Shown here: one piece after another, positions 7,895 through 17,835 of the stretch
Layout of the letters: every line of letters begins with the position of its first letter
How positions within the stretch are numbered: the stretch's first letter is position 1
NCBI RefSeq assembly: GCF_007559335.1
Contig: NZ_VMBG01000003.1
Span: 62,001 to 126,000, forward strand
DNA: 64,000 nucleotides
Direction: 5' to 3'
From: Rariglobus hedericola
Lineage (GTDB): Bacteria > Verrucomicrobiota > Verrucomicrobiia > Opitutales > Opitutaceae
Program-made: the position numbers and the translations under genes
Notes under the pieces: generated by a model
Seen by the model: the letters and a program-made list of their open reading frames with translations, nothing else
What the model was told of the DNA's origin: nothing
Databases searched by the model: none

Positions 7895-7965
7895 CCATCC
7901 TCTGTCCTCCTTATTCTGTCTTCCACACTCCGTCCTCCGCGCCCTCCGTGTCCTCTGCGTTAAAA
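7895..7965 (-). repeat. Intergenic micro-repeat of the TTTAACGCAGAGG type
   Basis: Read on the minus strand this stretch is a run of roughly 9-base units: TTTAACGCAGAGG, then ACACGGAGG, GCGCGGAGG, ACGGAGTGTGG and degenerate copies ending near AGGACAGAGG. A second element beginning TTTAACGCAGAGG is at 49931-49979, and a more degenerate one at 39071-39120. The unit is purine-rich and strand-asymmetric. The GTG start of the Nudix gene lies inside it. Confidence 0.6.
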
Positions 7966-8355
7966 CCTCCTCTTCTCGTCGTCTGCGCCTTGATCGAACG
8001 CGACGGCCACGTGCTCATGGCCCAGCGCCCCGCGCACAAACACCTCGGTGGAAAATGGGAATTCCCCGGCGGCAAGATCGAGCCCGGCGAAACGCCCGAA
8101 GCCGCTCTCCATCGTGAACTCCTCGAAGAACTCGGCAGCACCGTCGAGATTCTCCGCCCGCTCGCCGCGCACACCCACGCCTATGCGACGGTCACCGTGC
8201 AACTCATCCCGTTTGTCGTCCGCCTCACCGCGAACAGCCCGGCCCCGCAAACCCACGAACACGCCGCCCTCCGCTGGGTGCCCGCCGGCGAACTTCTTAC
8301 CCTCGATCTGCCCGAAGCCGATCTACCGATCATCAACGACTACCTGCGCCGTTAA
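7948..8355 (+). CDS. Nudix (MutT-type) hydrolase
   Basis: A 135-residue Nudix hydrolase, most like MutT-type 8-oxo-dGTP diphosphatases that sanitise the nucleotide pool. The Nudix box [20 protein letters not shown] continues with ELG and has all conserved glutamates and the arginine. The only start giving a full domain is GTG 7948. It lies inside a purine-rich intergenic repeat, so the first five or six residues derive from the repeat. The 3' end overlaps the convergent beta-helix protein gene by 23 bp (8333-8355). The exact substrate cannot be told from sequence. Confidence 0.88.
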   Translation: MSSALKPPLLVVCALIERDGHVLMAQRPAHKHLGGKWEFPGGKIEPGETPEAALHRELLEELGSTVEILRPLAAHTHAYATVTVQLIPFVVRLTANSPAPQTHEHAALRWVPAGELLTLDLPEADLPIINDYLRR

Positions 8356-10294
8356 GTTCACCGCCTGACGTAAACAACGGCACCGTAAACGACCGGTCGC
8401 CCTGCCGTCCGTTGCGCGGCGGCAAGTCCGCGCCCTTCCAGTCAATCGTCCGCCCGTCGCGCGTTTCGCGGATATAAACCGTGTAGTCGTGCTCGCGGAA
8501 ATTCTCCGCCGTAAACGCCAGCGCCACCGTGGAGTCCTCGATCACGTAAGGCACCAATCCCGCAGGCAATGGATCCGGCTGTGCGGCCGACACATAATTG
8601 TAGGCGCCCAGCAGCTCGGTTGTTCCGCCGGCTGTGGTCGCGAGAAAAGGCGCCGCGCCTTCGGTCTTGAAGCCCAACACCCACAACCGCCCGCCCCGGT
8701 TCGTCACCTGCGGTTCCGAGCCGTCCGAATCCCAATTCTCCGGATTGAACTGCCGAGCCCACACGCGCTGCCCCGTAAATTCCCAACCGGGCAAAAACAC
8801 GTCCTCCACAAACAAACGCCCGGTCGCGCGCGCCGTATTCCGGTAACTGCGCCGCGTGCCGCCGCCGCCTACCCAGCCCATGCTGTTGCGAATAACCAGA
8901 TCCCGCGGCGAATCGTTCTCGAACAACACGCCGCCCGGATACTGCGCATTAAAAAACATGTTATCGAAGAACAACGGCTCCGCCCCCTCGCCTCCCGTGA
9001 CGCGAAACAGCGGACGCGGTTTGGCCCGATTACTGAAGGGCGCTTCCGCCGCTCCGAGGCTGATCTCCGATCCCATGCCCGCCACGCGTTCAACCGACGC
9101 GCCCACTTCAATCGTATCCGATAAAAAATACACGCGCCCCAACGGAAAATAGACCGTGCGTTTTCCGGCGGAAAACGCCCGCCGCATTGCCTCGGTATCA
9201 TCGGGCTCGCCGTCGCGACGCGCGCCCACCGCGATCCAATCATCCCGGCCGCAGGCCCGCGGCTCGGGAGTCTCCTCAACCGGCAACAACGCACCCGCGC
9301 CCGCAAAAGCTCCGATCGGCGCGGGAGCAATAAACTCACGGCCCGCCACCAGCGTCGATTCCACGCCACGCACGCGCAATGACTTCGGCCGGTAACCGTC
9401 CACCGTCACATCACGCAACCGCACCGAACCGTCCGAATCAATGGCGAGCGCATCCGCCGCCCCGCCGGTCAGTCGCGAATCCAGCAGCGTGAGCCCGCTT
9501 TCCAGCCGCGTCATCACAATCGCCGGCACACGGTTTTGACTGAACAGCTTGCGCACATGCAGCAGGTTTTGATCGGTGTGAATACCGGCAACGCGCTGGC
9601 CCGTCAGCGTAACGTTTTCTATCGTCACCCCATATTGAATATCCCCCACGTCCACACCCACATCGAAGCCGTTCACAGTCACGTTTTTGATCAAACCCGG
9701 CCCCGGAATCTTCCGTCGCATCGAAATGCCCGCCACGCCCGCTCCATCGCCACTGCGAATGGTCGCGTTCTTGATCGTCCCTTGATTACTCACCGCCCAC
9801 GCAATGCCGATCGCGCCCGGATTCCCCGAGCCCGTGTCGATCGTGAGATCGAAAAACTGATTACGAAACGCCTTGTTGCCACCGCCATCCAATCCATCGC
9901 CTTCGTGCCAATGCGATCCCGTCGATAGCACCGCCGCCGGCTTCTTCGCATCACCAAAACCCGCCGCGCGATCCGCCAAACGCAAAACTGTGCGGTCACG
10001 TCCGACTCCTTGAAAAGTGATGTGCGCACGCCATTTTCCGTCACGATCTTTTGACACCAGCGGACGGCTCACGTCGTAAATACCTGCGGGAAAAAACAAC
10101 ATGCGTCCGGTGTCCACGTTGTCGGTAATCGCCCGCTGGATCGCCTCGGTGTCATCCACCCCATCGTCCGGTTTCACAGCATACGGCGGCTTGGTAACAT
10201 CCACGACAGCGTCAGCCGGAAACCAAACATCGCCCGCCTTGGCCGACGCCAGCACGAGACAACCCAAGACCACGACTTTCAGGATTATGCTCAT
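8333..10294 (-). CDS. Secreted pectate-lyase-like beta-helix protein
   Basis: A 653-residue exported protein (signal peptide about 1-20, ending ASAKA). It has two segments of the pectate lyase 3/GH55-like type, each beginning with the typical [12 protein letters not shown] or [13 protein letters not shown] motif (about residues 44-56 and 360-372) followed by FFPAGIY or YFPLGRVYF. Between them are many short repeats of a right-handed parallel beta-helix ([25 protein letters not shown]). Such proteins cleave or bind polysaccharides; no catalytic residues can be assigned. Its ATG overlaps the stop of the upstream GH50-type gene (ATGA at 10291-10294), so the two form one leftward operon. Confidence 0.82.
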   Translation of the reverse strand: MSIILKVVVLGCLVLASAKAGDVWFPADAVVDVTKPPYAVKPDDGVDDTEAIQRAITDNVDTGRMLFFPAGIYDVSRPLVSKDRDGKWRAHITFQGVGRDRTVLRLADRAAGFGDAKKPAAVLSTGSHWHEGDGLDGGGNKAFRNQFFDLTIDTGSGNPGAIGIAWAVSNQGTIKNATIRSGDGAGVAGISMRRKIPGPGLIKNVTVNGFDVGVDVGDIQYGVTIENVTLTGQRVAGIHTDQNLLHVRKLFSQNRVPAIVMTRLESGLTLLDSRLTGGAADALAIDSDGSVRLRDVTVDGYRPKSLRVRGVESTLVAGREFIAPAPIGAFAGAGALLPVEETPEPRACGRDDWIAVGARRDGEPDDTEAMRRAFSAGKRTVYFPLGRVYFLSDTIEVGASVERVAGMGSEISLGAAEAPFSNRAKPRPLFRVTGGEGAEPLFFDNMFFNAQYPGGVLFENDSPRDLVIRNSMGWVGGGGTRRSYRNTARATGRLFVEDVFLPGWEFTGQRVWARQFNPENWDSDGSEPQVTNRGGRLWVLGFKTEGAAPFLATTAGGTTELLGAYNYVSAAQPDPLPAGLVPYVIEDSTVALAFTAENFREHDYTVYIRETRDGRTIDWKGADLPPRNGRQGDRSFTVPLFTSGGELNGAGSR

Positions 10295-12387
10295 CGGGCA
10301 AAACGCAGCCGATACATCTCAGCGTGGATCTCGCGTGCCGCGTCGATCAACTCCTGATGCGGAGTATCGGTGAGCGAGACGAAACCGACGTTACCATTTT
10401 CGCCATCCATCGGCCGTCCCGTCGCGGGTTGATCCGTGTATTGGAACCAGTGCGCACCGACGAATTTCGGCAGCGCCAGCACGCTGCGCACGTAATTTTG
10501 ATAGGCACGTCCGCGCGCATCCTGATCCGCCACGCCGACCAGACCCGTGTCGAACACCCCGCGATCCGGCGCACCGAAGTGAAATTCGCCGACCACCACC
10601 GGCTTGTCGTAGGGATCAAGGATGCTCATCTCCTTCGCGTCGAGCGTGAGGCGATAGAGGTTGAACGAGAGCACGTCGCTATACTTGGCCGCGCCGACCA
10701 GCACCTCCGGCGAATAACCCGCGAAGCGGCAGCCAAGATAAAGATGATTTGGATCGGCCTGGTTCAAGCCCGCCTGCACGACTCGAAAATACTGCTCCGA
10801 AAAACTCGTGAGCAGCTTTGAGAAATCGGCGAGCTGCGCGGCAGGATAAGGTTCTTTGATCGCGATCGGAGCATCGAGCTCCGACCAGCCGGCAAAGCCC
10901 GTGCCCCACGCGGCGTTGAGCTTCGCCACGTCACCGTAGGCTTCGCGAAGCTGCACGACGAACGCACGTTTGGCGGGCGAAGCGGCGGCGGCCGATTTCA
11001 GTGCGGCGAGAATCAACGTATAGTGCGAACGCGGACCGGCGCGGAAGTAGCCCCAGTGCTCCTCGTTGCCCACGAAGTAACCGAGAAACCACGGGTCGTC
11101 TTTGATCCGCGAGGCCTGGGCTCGTGCGGCCGAAACGACGTCTTCGGCGAACTGCGGATCGAACGGATCGTGCATCGAGCGCACCTGTTCCCCACCGGTG
11201 CGGATGCGGGCGTGGTTGCCACCGACCCAGACCGTCGCTGTGTAGGGCACTTTTCCGTTGTTGAGCGTTTCCCAACTGGAGAATGCACCGATGGTATTGA
11301 ATCCCCACGAAACGAGCCGTGCATAAGTGCGGTCAAACCAGGCTTGCTTGTAGTCGTTGCCGTATTTTTTTGCCAGATTGGCCGCGAGAAAGTCGTAGGT
11401 GACCTTGCCATTGCCACCCGCGACAAACTCCGCCGGCGGCGATTCGGCGAACATGTATTCGCGACCGGAATATAACGTCGTCGAACCCGGCCCGATGGTG
11501 GTCGGCCCGAAGGACAAAAAGAGCCGGCCGGCGGGATCGACGAAGGCCCACTTGTCTTCGTATTTCTCAACGCGAAAAAAGCCGGTCGCCTTTAGCTGCG
11601 GACCGGCGGACCAGCCGCCGAACTCGTTGCGCTCCGACACGGCGGGACGGGCAGCGAGGTCTTTTGCTTCGGCGGTGAGTTGCGCGGCGAAATCGGACTC
11701 ACCGTGGATTTTGCCCGGCCAGTCTTCGCGGGTGAATTGGCCGTAGCGGTCGATGATACCGTTGAAATCCTGTTTGCGGCCGGGCACGAGGCGCACGTTG
11801 TCCACGATGATCTCGGCGGGGCTGAGCGGGCGGTTAAGGAAAATCTGCCACGTCACAATATGACCCAAGTCGAAGGGGCCACGTCCGCCGGCGCCAGTGT
11901 CACGAAATGCGCCGTAACCGGGTAGCGACTTCATGCCGAGATCATCAGGGTTCGCCCCGAAAGGGATGACGAAGGTGACCCGCTGGCGTCCGTCGATGGA
12001 GCCTTTTCCGGCGCGCGAGTGGTTACCATTGCCATCGGCTTTCTCGGAGCTGTCGATACGCACGCCGAAAGCGATGGTGTCTTCCGTCGGGTTGTAGAGA
12101 TCGAAGGCGATGCCGCCGTAGCCACGGAAATCGGCAGGCGCGGACTGGACGAAGTTGATCGACGGATACGCGTTGGTTGGCTCGAAGCGCACGTGGAGTG
12201 CATGCGTGCCTTCGGACGCGCCGGTGGTCACGCGCGTGGCGACCGTGGCGTTGAGCCGCAGATGCGCGGTGTCGGCCTCGGTCTCAAAATTGAGCAGCGG
12301 GCGCGTGTCGGTTTTTAAAGCAACGTCGTCCGCAAAAACAGGCAGACACGCGACGAGCAGACAGACGGAGACGAGGGGGCGTTTCAT
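10291..12387 (-). CDS. Secreted GH50-type beta-agarase-like glycoside hydrolase
   Basis: A 698-residue exported protein (signal peptide about 1-19). Residues 25-200 form a beta-sandwich carbohydrate-binding-like region. The GH50-type catalytic region follows, with FNGIIDRYGQFTREDWPGK (208-226) and GWSAGPQLKATGFFRVEK (258-275), then a (beta/alpha)8 barrel. The predicted acid/base is E442 in FVGNEEHWG and the nucleophile E601 in VVVGEFHFGA, the clan GH-A pattern. GH50 members release neoagarobiose or neoagarotetraose from agarose. That substrate is inferred from family resemblance. It is translationally coupled to the downstream beta-helix protein. Confidence 0.85.
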   Translation of the reverse strand: MKRPLVSVCLLVACLPVFADDVALKTDTRPLLNFETEADTAHLRLNATVATRVTTGASEGTHALHVRFEPTNAYPSINFVQSAPADFRGYGGIAFDLYNPTEDTIAFGVRIDSSEKADGNGNHSRAGKGSIDGRQRVTFVIPFGANPDDLGMKSLPGYGAFRDTGAGGRGPFDLGHIVTWQIFLNRPLSPAEIIVDNVRLVPGRKQDFNGIIDRYGQFTREDWPGKIHGESDFAAQLTAEAKDLAARPAVSERNEFGGWSAGPQLKATGFFRVEKYEDKWAFVDPAGRLFLSFGPTTIGPGSTTLYSGREYMFAESPPAEFVAGGNGKVTYDFLAANLAKKYGNDYKQAWFDRTYARLVSWGFNTIGAFSSWETLNNGKVPYTATVWVGGNHARIRTGGEQVRSMHDPFDPQFAEDVVSAARAQASRIKDDPWFLGYFVGNEEHWGYFRAGPRSHYTLILAALKSAAAASPAKRAFVVQLREAYGDVAKLNAAWGTGFAGWSELDAPIAIKEPYPAAQLADFSKLLTSFSEQYFRVVQAGLNQADPNHLYLGCRFAGYSPEVLVGAAKYSDVLSFNLYRLTLDAKEMSILDPYDKPVVVGEFHFGAPDRGVFDTGLVGVADQDARGRAYQNYVRSVLALPKFVGAHWFQYTDQPATGRPMDGENGNVGFVSLTDTPHQELIDAAREIHAEMYRLRFAR

Positions 12388-12454
12388 GGCGGGGTGCGTT
12401 CAGGATAACCCAGGAACGCGCGGGAGTGTTAGCCCGAAACCGTTCGCCGGTGTG

Positions 12455-12898
12455 TCAAATACTGACACTCGCATCCGGCGGCTGAAGCTGCTGGCTGCGG
12501 TGGGTGTATTCCATGAGTTCGAGGCGGTTGCCGTCGGGATCCGCCGTCCACATCTGCAGCGACTTGTCATAGCCGGTGCGGATCTCGCCGATGGCGAGGC
12601 CGCGAGCGGTGAGCGTCTGCTTCAGGTCGGCGATGCCGGTGACCTCGAGGCAGAGGTGGCCGAAGCGATTGCCCGCGTGAAGCGGCTGCGTGTCGCCGCC
12701 CCATTGTTTGGCGGCGAGCACCTGGTCGAATATTTCGATGAACGTCGTGTCTCCGCAGGCCAGATACACGCCGTAGGTCGCGCCGTCGGAATTGGCGAAA
12801 GTAAAGGCGACCTTGAGGCCGAGCCCGTCGCGGTAAAACGCGACGAGTTTTTCAAGGTCGTTGGTGATGAGGCAGAGGTGGGCGAGACGACGGATCAT
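12455..12898 (-). CDS. VOC-family (glyoxalase-like) protein
   Basis: A 147-residue vicinal-oxygen-chelate protein with two beta-alpha-beta-beta-beta modules. The first starts RLAHLCLITNDLEKLVAFYRDGLGL with a likely metal-ligand His. The second has FGHLCLEVTGIADL and ends DPDGNRLELMEY with the ligand Glu. Members include glyoxalase I, dioxygenases and sugar-processing enzymes, and the sequence does not choose among them. It lies 7 bp after the GH16 gene on the same strand and 67 bp before the GH50-type gene, so it is probably part of the polysaccharide operon. Confidence 0.85.
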   Translation of the reverse strand: MIRRLAHLCLITNDLEKLVAFYRDGLGLKVAFTFANSDGATYGVYLACGDTTFIEIFDQVLAAKQWGGDTQPLHAGNRFGHLCLEVTGIADLKQTLTARGLAIGEIRTGYDKSLQMWTADPDGNRLELMEYTHRSQQLQPPDASVSI

Positions 12899-12905
12899 GG
12901 GGTGA

Positions 12906-14819
12906 TCACGGAGCCTTGGGTCCGTCCTCCGCCGTGGCGAGGTCTTTGCGCTGCCAGACGCGCACGTAGTCGATCACGAGTTCAGCGGGAAGTTGCGCAG
13001 GGTCGAGCGGATCATATTCGAAGCCACCGGGGAGCATGTCGAAGATCAGATACGACTGCACGGAACCGATGCGCGGCGAATCCCAGCTGCCGCCCTTGCG
13101 CCCCTGCGAGTAGACGGAGACGTGGCCGGGCGTCCACAGCATACCGATGGTCAGGAAGCCGTCCTTGTCCGGCTGGTTGTAGTGAACGCTCGTTCCGGCA
13201 GTCTTGTGATACTTCATGTAAGAATCCCAGTGCATGCCGAAGGTGGTGCGATACGGGCCCCACATGGATTGGCCTTCGAATATGTCGAACTCCATGCCGC
13301 CATCCTTGGTGTCGGTGCGACGGTATTTGGGCCACTCCTGTGGTCCACGTTCCGGCATGAGCCAGAAGCCGGGGAACATACTGGGCGCGGTGGGCAACTT
13401 GACGCGCACTTCGTAGTAGCCGTAGCGCTGCGTCCACTTGCCGTAGGTGTCGAGCCAGCCCGTCGCAAAAGTGGTGGCCTTGCCGGCCGGATCGTCGTTG
13501 TGGAAGCCGTCGCGTTTCTCGATGCGCAGACGTCCGAACCCATCGTTTTTCAGGATGATGTTTTGTTTGGAAAAGCCCACGCGCTGATCCCAGTGGTTGC
13601 CGCTGTAGGGATTCCACTTGGTCTCGTCGAAGGCGGCGCCGTCGAAGTTGTCCTCAAAGGTTTTCACCCACTCGCCAGCGACGGGCGGACGTTGCCCGAG
13701 CCACGCGGGCGGAGCCTCGGGCGCGGGCAGGCTGGCGCCCATGGCCACGATCTGAAACGACGACGGTTTCGTCGCGTCAGCCGGGGCCAGGATCACCCCT
13801 GTCGTCTGGTGACTGGTGTAGCGCGCGCCGGGGGTTTCTTTGACTCCCCAGCCTCGCTTGCCTTCGAGCTGTTCCTGCGCGGGATCGGCGACAATCTCGA
13901 ACGGCGTGCGCGGGATGAACGGGATGACCAGATCCGCGGTGGCTCCGGGAGCGATCGGTTTATCAAGTAACCCAAAATCGGATACATCCCCGCGACTAGT
14001 GAGTTGAGCGGTGAGCGAAGCGGGCGCCGCGCCGGTGTTTTTGACGCGAATCTTGACCTGCAAAAAATCGCCCAGATCCCAGAAGCCACGAACCGGACGG
14101 ATGAGCACGCTCTGACCGGGCTGACCGGTAAACGTGAGATTCACCGCTTGGCCGGCACCCGCGCCGGCAGCCTCGGCTTTGGCTCCGGCGCGCGGCAACA
14201 ATTGTTTGGCGGCATCGAAGGTCACGTTGCCGCCAAACAGGATGCCGTTGGCGGGCTTTGTGCGGACCAAGTCGGGATTGGTCGGCGCTTGTTCGCCGGG
14301 ACGGCCGCCCGCGACCACGGCATCGAGGCGGACGGTGCGGTCCACCTTTTCGTTTTTTCCGATGAAAAGAAGGAGCTTGGTGATCGCGGATGGGTTGAGC
14401 GCTTTGGAGCCCTTGCCGGGCGTGGCGAAATAAGCGCGGGCTTTTCCGGATTCACCGGGTTTGAGATAGGCGTTGCCACTGGCGTTGTCCGAGCCGCTAT
14501 CCACGCGGAGGACGACATTGATGATTACCGAACTGGTATTGGTGACCTGCGCCTCGACATAGCCGGCGGCAGAGAGATCGTAAGGTGCGTCGGGGGTGAA
14601 GTTCACCCCGGGGAAACCAGCCGGACCCGCCTTCACAGCAATGTCGAGACCACCGGCGGATGCAGGCGTGACGGCAACCTGATTGGCGTGTGAAGGGGCC
14701 GCCGTCTTAACATCCGTAAAAGGACGCGCGGCGGCTTCGGAGGTCGGCAACGGCAGGGCGTTTTCTCCGCGCATCAACGGCGTGATCAGCAGGGCGACAA
14801 GGAGCAGGGCGGATTTCAT
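12906..14819 (-). CDS. Secreted multidomain GH16 glycoside hydrolase
   Basis: A 637-residue exported protein (signal peptide about 1-18). Residues 35-170 and 190-360 look like two beta-sandwich carbohydrate-binding-type regions; the first resembles the N-terminal region of the neighbouring GH50-type protein (NVVLRVDSGSDNASGN versus FGVRIDSSEKADGNGN). The GH16 domain starts near 385 (KTFEDNFDGAAFDETKW). The active site is GGMEFDIFEGQ, with E510, D512 and E515. Agar, carrageenan or laminarin are possible substrates. Shared modules and position suggest one target polysaccharide for this cluster; that is inference. Confidence 0.9.
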   Translation of the reverse strand: MKSALLLVALLITPLMRGENALPLPTSEAAARPFTDVKTAAPSHANQVAVTPASAGGLDIAVKAGPAGFPGVNFTPDAPYDLSAAGYVEAQVTNTSSVIINVVLRVDSGSDNASGNAYLKPGESGKARAYFATPGKGSKALNPSAITKLLLFIGKNEKVDRTVRLDAVVAGGRPGEQAPTNPDLVRTKPANGILFGGNVTFDAAKQLLPRAGAKAEAAGAGAGQAVNLTFTGQPGQSVLIRPVRGFWDLGDFLQVKIRVKNTGAAPASLTAQLTSRGDVSDFGLLDKPIAPGATADLVIPFIPRTPFEIVADPAQEQLEGKRGWGVKETPGARYTSHQTTGVILAPADATKPSSFQIVAMGASLPAPEAPPAWLGQRPPVAGEWVKTFEDNFDGAAFDETKWNPYSGNHWDQRVGFSKQNIILKNDGFGRLRIEKRDGFHNDDPAGKATTFATGWLDTYGKWTQRYGYYEVRVKLPTAPSMFPGFWLMPERGPQEWPKYRRTDTKDGGMEFDIFEGQSMWGPYRTTFGMHWDSYMKYHKTAGTSVHYNQPDKDGFLTIGMLWTPGHVSVYSQGRKGGSWDSPRIGSVQSYLIFDMLPGGFEYDPLDPAQLPAELVIDYVRVWQRKDLATAEDGPKAP

Positions 14820-14887
14820 GAAAGGGGAAATTTAGGAGTTGGGGGATTCGAACACCGACGCACCGGCGGCGGCGCGGAACGAAGCCA

Positions 14888-16864
14888 TTAACGACGGCGA
14901 CGCAGGACGCAGGCGGCTGCGCACGTGATGCCCGCCAGCAAGGCCAGAGCGGACGGTTCGGGAATGGCACTGGCCGCAACATTGTAAACACCCGTGCCGA
15001 AGAAGACTTCATTGCCCCCGGTGAGACCGAAGTAGCTGTTGAGTTGAGTGGCGGTGTAGAGGCCCGAGGCAACGATTCCGGTGGAGCCGAGCACGATATT
15101 GCCAAGGCTTTCCGTTCCGCCTGAAAGCGTGATGGAGGCACCCTGCGAGAAGAAGAGCAACGCGGCGTCGGCGATGGAACTGGCATTGCCCAGCGCAAGC
15201 GAGGCACCCGATGCGACCGTGATATTGCCCGTGCCGAAGTTGCCCGTGGTGACGCCAGTCGCAACGCCGCCTGCATTGACGAAGGTGCCACCGGCGTAGG
15301 TGTTGGCCGCCGTGAGCGTCAGGATACCGGAGCCGATCTTGGTGAGTGTCCCGGAGATATTTTCCGCGAGATTGGCGGTGCCAAGAACCACCCCGGAGCC
15401 GCCTCCGCCGACCAGCGTGATGGTGGGCGCAGAGGTGTAGCCTGAGCCCGAACTGGTGACAACGATGGAGACGACCTCGGTGCCGGCCGCGTTCATGACG
15501 GCGTAACCGGTCGCACCCGTGCCGCCTCCGCCCGTAATGCTGACCAACGGCGCGCCAACGAAGCCGGAACCACCATTGGCGACGGCGATCGAGCCCACGC
15601 CATTGCCCGCGGGAGCCTGGAGAGATTGCGCGATCGTGACGTTAAAGCTGTTGGTATCGATGCGTGCGCCACCGGCATGGATGAAGTTGTTGGCAGTGCC
15701 GATGAAGTTGATCGAATCGGCCGTGGCGCGCAGAGTGCCGCCATCAAAAGCCAGCCGGCTGGAACCGCCGCCAGCGATAACTCCACCCGTTGAAATCAAC
15801 CCGCCGGTGCCGAGCGCCACCAATCCCGTGGATGCGGCATTTCCGGAAATACGCAGGCTCGTGGTGCCAAGATTGAGATGCGCTGAATCCCGAACGTTGA
15901 GTTCGCCCCGACCGCTGGCGTAACCGACGACGAAGGAGGTGTCGTTAGTCGCGCCGGTGCCGTTAAAGTTAAACGTGCCTCCGGTAAGGTTCATCGAGGC
16001 AGAGGCCGCGGTGGCGGTGGCGATGCGCACATAGGCTCCAACATTGACGGTGCCGCCCGCCTGATCGAACGCGGCCGAAGTGGATTCGGCGCCGGCACTG
16101 GCGACAACCATGTTGGTGACGTTCAGTGTAGAGGTGTCCGCAATGCGGTAATAAGATGAATTGGCCGCACCGGTTCCCGAAGCCGTGCCCATCACCAAGC
16201 CTACCGCCGTCACTCCACTTGATCCGGATTGATAAAGTGCTCCCGTATTGGCGGTGTTGGTCGAGCCATTCACGCCGAGGCGCACATTGCCCGTCGACGC
16301 CGTGAACGAACCTCCCGTGCCAACGTTGAGACGCGCATTGGTCGCGCCCGTGCTGATATCAATCGCATTACCGGCAACCGTGGTGGACATCGCACCGGTG
16401 ACCGTGAGTTCGCCCCGCAGCGCATAACCGCCAGTCGAAGCGACCGTCGTGTTAAAAACCGCCGTGGCCCCGGATGCGATCGTGATGCTGCGCGTGCCGC
16501 TCAGGGAGAGCGCGCCACCGGTGAGGGTGATCGCGCCTTCATCCACCGTGATATTATTCACGACCTGCGTGCCACTGATCGTGATCGTCGATGAGCCGGT
16601 CACGCCCGTGCCGGCGGAAAAATTGGCGTGGTTGCCAGCCACCCACCCTGCAGTTGCAATATTGCCGGCAGCATTGCCCCAATTGAGAGCCGAATCGCTC
16701 CATGTCGCGCTGGCCGTGGTGCCATCCGACCCGCCTGTCGTGGCGCCGTTCACATCCCAATAGACGGTGGTTTGAGCGAAAGCGGCGCCCGTAAAAAAGC
16801 CGGTCAAACAAGTGATGCGCGTGAGCACACGGATGAAGCGGGGTAGTTTCATAAAAGTCATCAT
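14888..16864 (-). CDS. PEP-CTERM surface protein with autotransporter-type beta-strand repeats
   Basis: A 658-residue exported protein. The N-terminal signal peptide ends near residue 30 (GAAFAQ). The body is rich in Gly, Ala, Thr, Ser and Asn with repeated short beta-strands, including the autotransporter-associated repeat GTLTKIGSGILTLTAANTYAG near 530-550. The C-terminus is a PEP-CTERM sorting signal: IPEPSALALL, a hydrophobic helix, then four arginines. PEP-CTERM proteins are processed by exosortase and placed in or on the envelope of EPS-producing bacteria. No enzymatic motif is visible. It lies in the polysaccharide gene block, so adhesion to substrate or matrix is plausible. Met5 is an alternative start. 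Confidence 0.88.
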   Translation of the reverse strand: MMTFMKLPRFIRVLTRITCLTGFFTGAAFAQTTVYWDVNGATTGGSDGTTASATWSDSALNWGNAAGNIATAGWVAGNHANFSAGTGVTGSSTITISGTQVVNNITVDEGAITLTGGALSLSGTRSITIASGATAVFNTTVASTGGYALRGELTVTGAMSTTVAGNAIDISTGATNARLNVGTGGSFTASTGNVRLGVNGSTNTANTGALYQSGSSGVTAVGLVMGTASGTGAANSSYYRIADTSTLNVTNMVVASAGAESTSAAFDQAGGTVNVGAYVRIATATAASASMNLTGGTFNFNGTGATNDTSFVVGYASGRGELNVRDSAHLNLGTTSLRISGNAASTGLVALGTGGLISTGGVIAGGGSSRLAFDGGTLRATADSINFIGTANNFIHAGGARIDTNSFNVTIAQSLQAPAGNGVGSIAVANGGSGFVGAPLVSITGGGGTGATGYAVMNAAGTEVVSIVVTSSGSGYTSAPTITLVGGGGSGVVLGTANLAENISGTLTKIGSGILTLTAANTYAGGTFVNAGGVATGVTTGNFGTGNITVASGASLALGNASSIADAALLFFSQGASITLSGGTESLGNIVLGSTGIVASGLYTATQLNSYFGLTGGNEVFFGTGVYNVAASAIPEPSALALLAGITCAAACVLRRRR

Positions 16865-16941
16865 ACGGAAAAGCCTGGGTGTGAGTGAGCCGGCAGCCGA
16901 CCCGGCGCGTGCCGTCTTCCGACGGATCCACGAAGCACTGC

Positions 16942-17691
16942 TTAGCGCGTGCGCCAGAAATAGTAGCCGTCCGCGTTCGTCGCCGTGAGCGTGCGCACTT
17001 CGGCTTCAACCGGGATTTTGTCCGCCGTGCGGCTCTCCACGTGGCCATCGGCAAACGCCATGTTGGCCTTGCCGTTGTGCGCCCTGACATCCGGTGCGCC
17101 GCCCTGGGTTCCGTGGTTAAATTTTCCGTCCGCTTGCGGCAACGTCCCATCCGAGATGAGCATCGTCCGGTCGGGACGGGTAAAGTAGGAGAACTTCGGG
17201 AAGTGGTAACTCGTCGCGATGTTGTTCATCGTGTAGGTCGAGACGCGGGCGTCGGAAGCATATCCGAATTCGTCCTGATATTCATTCATGTGTGCGCGGC
17301 ACGTGAAGATTTCGAAATGCTCGGAGACCCAGTCGTTCGGGTTGGTGCTGGCGCTGCGCGCTTCGAGAATCGCCCCTGAACCGATGAGCGCCGCGCGCCA
17401 GGTGCGCCCTTGCTTAAGAGGATTTCCCACCGCCAGCGATTCGCCCGAGGCACGCGGAATCGAACCTTGGTCGACCGTGAAAATCGCGATGCCCTGGTAA
17501 AGCACGCGCAGCTTGTTGAGGCACGTGGTGTTTGCCGCGCTGCGCCGCATGCTGCCGATCGTGGGAATGAGAATCGCCGCCAGAATCCCGATGATCGCGA
17601 CGACGGTGAGAAGCTCGATCAATGAGAAGGCGCTCACCCGCGCAGAGTGGCGACGGGCACATGAAAGAGGACGGGACGAAACAAGATTCAT
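16942..17691 (-). CDS. Pseudopilin-like protein with prepilin cleavage motif
   Basis: A 249-residue protein with a type III (prepilin) signal: a basic leader, then FSLIELLTVVAIIGILAAILIP, where cleavage precedes Phe and Glu is at +5. The mature part contains TTCLNKLR and, near the C-terminus, AFADGHVESR, the DG-containing motif of the large verrucomicrobial and planctomycete pseudopilin families. ATG 17691 (MNLVSSRPLS) is preferred to a start 17 codons upstream, because the leader then has normal length. Such proteins are very numerous in these phyla and may belong to a type II-like secretion system or a surface pilus. The PilD at 299-1216 would process it. Confidence 0.85.
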   Translation of the reverse strand: MNLVSSRPLSCARRHSARVSAFSLIELLTVVAIIGILAAILIPTIGSMRRSAANTTCLNKLRVLYQGIAIFTVDQGSIPRASGESLAVGNPLKQGRTWRAALIGSGAILEARSASTNPNDWVSEHFEIFTCRAHMNEYQDEFGYASDARVSTYTMNNIATSYHFPKFSYFTRPDRTMLISDGTLPQADGKFNHGTQGGAPDVRAHNGKANMAFADGHVESRTADKIPVEAEVRTLTATNADGYYFWRTR

Positions 17692-17835
17692 GGCGGGGTG
17701 GGCCGAGGTTAAAGGGGTTGGAAAGCAAACCCACTTTAACACCCTTCACGAAGGTGCGTGAGGTTGATTCCGACTGGATGCGTGCCCTTTGCCGACTTAG
17801 CGACGCGCGGACCAGCGGCGAAACGTGCCCAACCG

